Below are positions 8,201 through 8,452 of a DNA stretch of 8,452 bases, piece by piece (positions within the stretch are counted from its first letter, which is position 1; each line of letters opens with the position of its first letter). The DNA is taken from NCBI GenBank assembly GCA_017429885.1, contig JAFROA010000316.1, positions 1-8,452 of the forward strand, in the 5' to 3' direction. The notes beneath the pieces were generated by a model. The model did no database searches, had not been told where the DNA came from, and saw only the letters and a list, made by a program, of their open reading frames with translations. The translations under genes and the position numbers were made by a program. Source of the stretch: Bacteroidales bacterium. GTDB lineage: Bacteria > Bacteroidota > Bacteroidia > Bacteroidales > UBA932.

Positions 8201-8452
8201 AGACGGAATCCCATCCAGCTGCAATGGCGTGCTGCTAAACGATATCCTCAAGAAAGAGTGGGGTTTCAAAGGAATAGTGGTCACCGACTATGATGCGGTT
8301 GACATCGTCCGCCGTCATCACGGCTTGGCGGAGACGGAGGACGATGCCCTCGCCCTTTGTATGGAAAACGGTCTTGACGTTGAACTGCATATAACTTCCC
8401 TCGGTCTTCTTGACCTCGTCCAGGAGGGAAAGGTCAGGGAGAAAACCCTAGA
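5220..8452 (+). CDS. GH78-like alpha-L-rhamnosidase fused to a GH3 beta-glycosidase, lipoprotein (3' truncated by window edge)
   Basis: From ATG 5220 I translated every codon to base 8450: 1077 residues, no stop and no frameshift; the gene runs off the right edge. Residues 1-19 are a lipoprotein signal (MITKRILL, hydrophobic core, LLSC with C19), followed by SRNN with no acidic export motif. About 55-200 is a rhamnosidase N-terminal-type beta-domain (WIAFRKDF, YWLWINGE). About 240-680 is a six-hairpin catalytic domain. D369-C-P-E-R-E374 ... W-G-D381 reproduces the spacing of D567/E572/D579 in Bacillus RhaB as I recall it. GDW is at 483-485, and E632 in LFEGWD plus NH(648-649)AWSGG fit the second catalytic region. 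About 690-745 is the C-terminal beta-domain (GIAPIQAGW at about 666, SFKRDGKAI). From Y757 the chain continues as GH3: PVEKRVEDLLGRM at 763, EALHG, RWGRTQEGYGEDV, nucleophile D1023 in IVVTDY. If the rest matches the upstream GH3, the full protein would be about 1480 residues. Rhamnose specificity is inferred from family. Confidence 0.88.
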   Translation, partial: MITKRILLALALMAALLSCSRNNQVVQDASDLFTPEDIVLDSKATITSADSGPDAPNKWIAFRKDFSLKSVPKSALARIAVDSKYWLWINGELAVFEGQLKRGPNPSDSYFDEVDIAPYLKKGENKLALLLWYFGKSGFSHNTSGEAQLWFSCPSLGLESDASWLSRIHPSYGTADCPEPNYRLSESSISFDARKDIEGWQTGPTDGFAPSVVLEGSLGKLHSRPIPFWKDYGIKDAPFEIHPGPEADTVVAKLPYNMQMTPILLVEDETGGHRILIETDHSFVGIECLRAEYITKAGVREYESLGWLNGMRIILTVEHGAKVTGVKYRETGYDTVAEGRFNCEDSFFNKFWEKGLRTIYVNARDNFFDCPERERGQWWGDIVTILGESFYTYTPSLHALIRKGIRELADWQRPDDILFSPIPGNYGVELPCQMLAAIGVYGFWNYYMNTGDRATIEYVLPAIKKYLETYKVGEDGLLEWHDGDWNWGDWGDNKDMRLLQNMWYVLALQSVTNMEDMLGEIVTGRVYRGRMNNLKDAINRVAWIGTCYRHPDYKGETDDRVQALAVVAEIAWKDKYDAIFEVLKKEEHASPYMEKYVMEALFRIGHGDYALERERKRYDFIVNHPDYDTLFEGWDVGVNGDWNCGSVNHAWSGGPLAVLPAKMFGIAPIQAGWRRFSISPDEHIFNDCSLSFPTVKGTVAVSFKRDGKAIHMDVEVPEGSLAHVNIPWADYIRNLGPGKYSLDLGNGPVFEAGNFLYRDKNQPVEKRVEDLLGRMSLEEKVSQVSAELVNVDEWNKRDYTKGLVRTIVHFFPSWNLPNYPKSVAEVINEDTRLSILANRWGIPVLQHCEALHGAMWGKATSFPQSIAMAATFDDGFYNRVAQVIAQEVRAVGVRQVLSPVVNISRDPRWGRTQEGYGEDVLLNSAMGVAFVKALEEGGVVTTPKHYVDNYGEGGRDSYASTNSWRVLREVFLEPFRACVEEGGARGIMSSYNSVDGIPSSCNGVLLNDILKKEWGFKGIVVTDYDAVDIVRRHHGLAETEDDALALCMENGLDVELHITSLGLLDLVQEGKVREKTL
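7488..8452 (+). other. GH3 module of the fusion protein, paralogous to the upstream GH3 (3061-4005 aligns with 7506-8450)
   Basis: Y757 is taken as the first GH3 residue because Y-x-D-x-x-x-PVEKRVEDLLGRM matches residues 30-48 of the upstream GH3. Aligning residues 763-1077 here with 36-350 there needs no gap, and by hand count 232 of 315 positions are identical (about 74%). The first 60 aligned bases differ at 11 positions, so this is an old duplication and not a recent copy. The module lacks a signal peptide of its own and has no start codon with a plausible leader at the seam, consistent with a true fusion. Nucleophile D1023 and the barrel motifs are intact. The sandwich domain carrying the acid/base lies beyond the window. 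The patches that differ most from the paralogue are about 791-810, 845-852 and 1025-1034. Confidence 0.85.

Noticed and set aside
3061..8450. Recent tandem duplication or recombination hotspot of the GH3 segment
   Set aside because: The two segments differ at about 18% of bases in the first 60 compared and about 26% of residues overall, so the duplication is old.

Overview
The window looks like part of a carbohydrate-degradation operon from a Bacteroidota bacterium, most likely a Bacteroidales member of a gut, rumen or similar community. The evidence is a run of secreted or lipoprotein glycoside hydrolases on one strand, SPII signal peptides, A-rich rather than Shine-Dalgarno leaders before two of the genes, and GH95, GH3 and GH78-like family types that are common in polysaccharide utilization loci (PULs). 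Base composition looks moderate (roughly half GC by eye), so a low-GC Bacteroides is less likely than a moderate-GC Bacteroidales lineage. Genus cannot be decided from this sequence.

Layout, all on the + strand and tightly packed: (1) 1-519, the 3' end of a gene whose C-terminus is a CBM9/DOMON-like beta-sandwich; (2) 531-2915, a complete GH95 family alpha-L-fucosidase with an export signal; (3) 2916-2955, a 40-bp gap carrying a copy of a dispersed intergenic repeat; (4) 2956-5223, a complete GH3 beta-glycosidase lipoprotein; (5) 5220-8452, a lipoprotein gene that overlaps the previous one by ATGA and runs open off the right edge. Gaps of 11 bp, 40 bp and -4 bp, with no convincing terminator or promoter between genes, indicate one transcription unit. 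No SusC/SusD pair, regulator, RNA gene, CRISPR array or insertion sequence is visible, and I see no credible gene on the minus strand.

The most notable object is the last gene. Translated from ATG 5220, its frame has no stop for 1077 codons. It encodes an apparently complete GH78-type (alpha-L-rhamnosidase-like) six-hairpin enzyme joined directly to the mature start of a GH3 enzyme. The GH3 half is a close paralogue of the GH3 immediately upstream: 232 of 315 aligned residues are identical by hand count, without gaps. The operon therefore holds two related GH3 catalytic units, one free and one fused behind a rhamnosidase-like domain. They differ mainly in three patches, one of them directly after the catalytic nucleophile.

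Working model (inference): the enzymes form an exo-acting cascade on a glycan or plant glycoside carrying alpha-L-fucose and alpha-L-rhamnose caps on beta-linked glucose or xylose. GH95 removes fucose. The fusion removes a terminal rhamnose and may then cleave the newly exposed beta-glycoside with its own GH3 domain. The free GH3 handles another beta-linkage.
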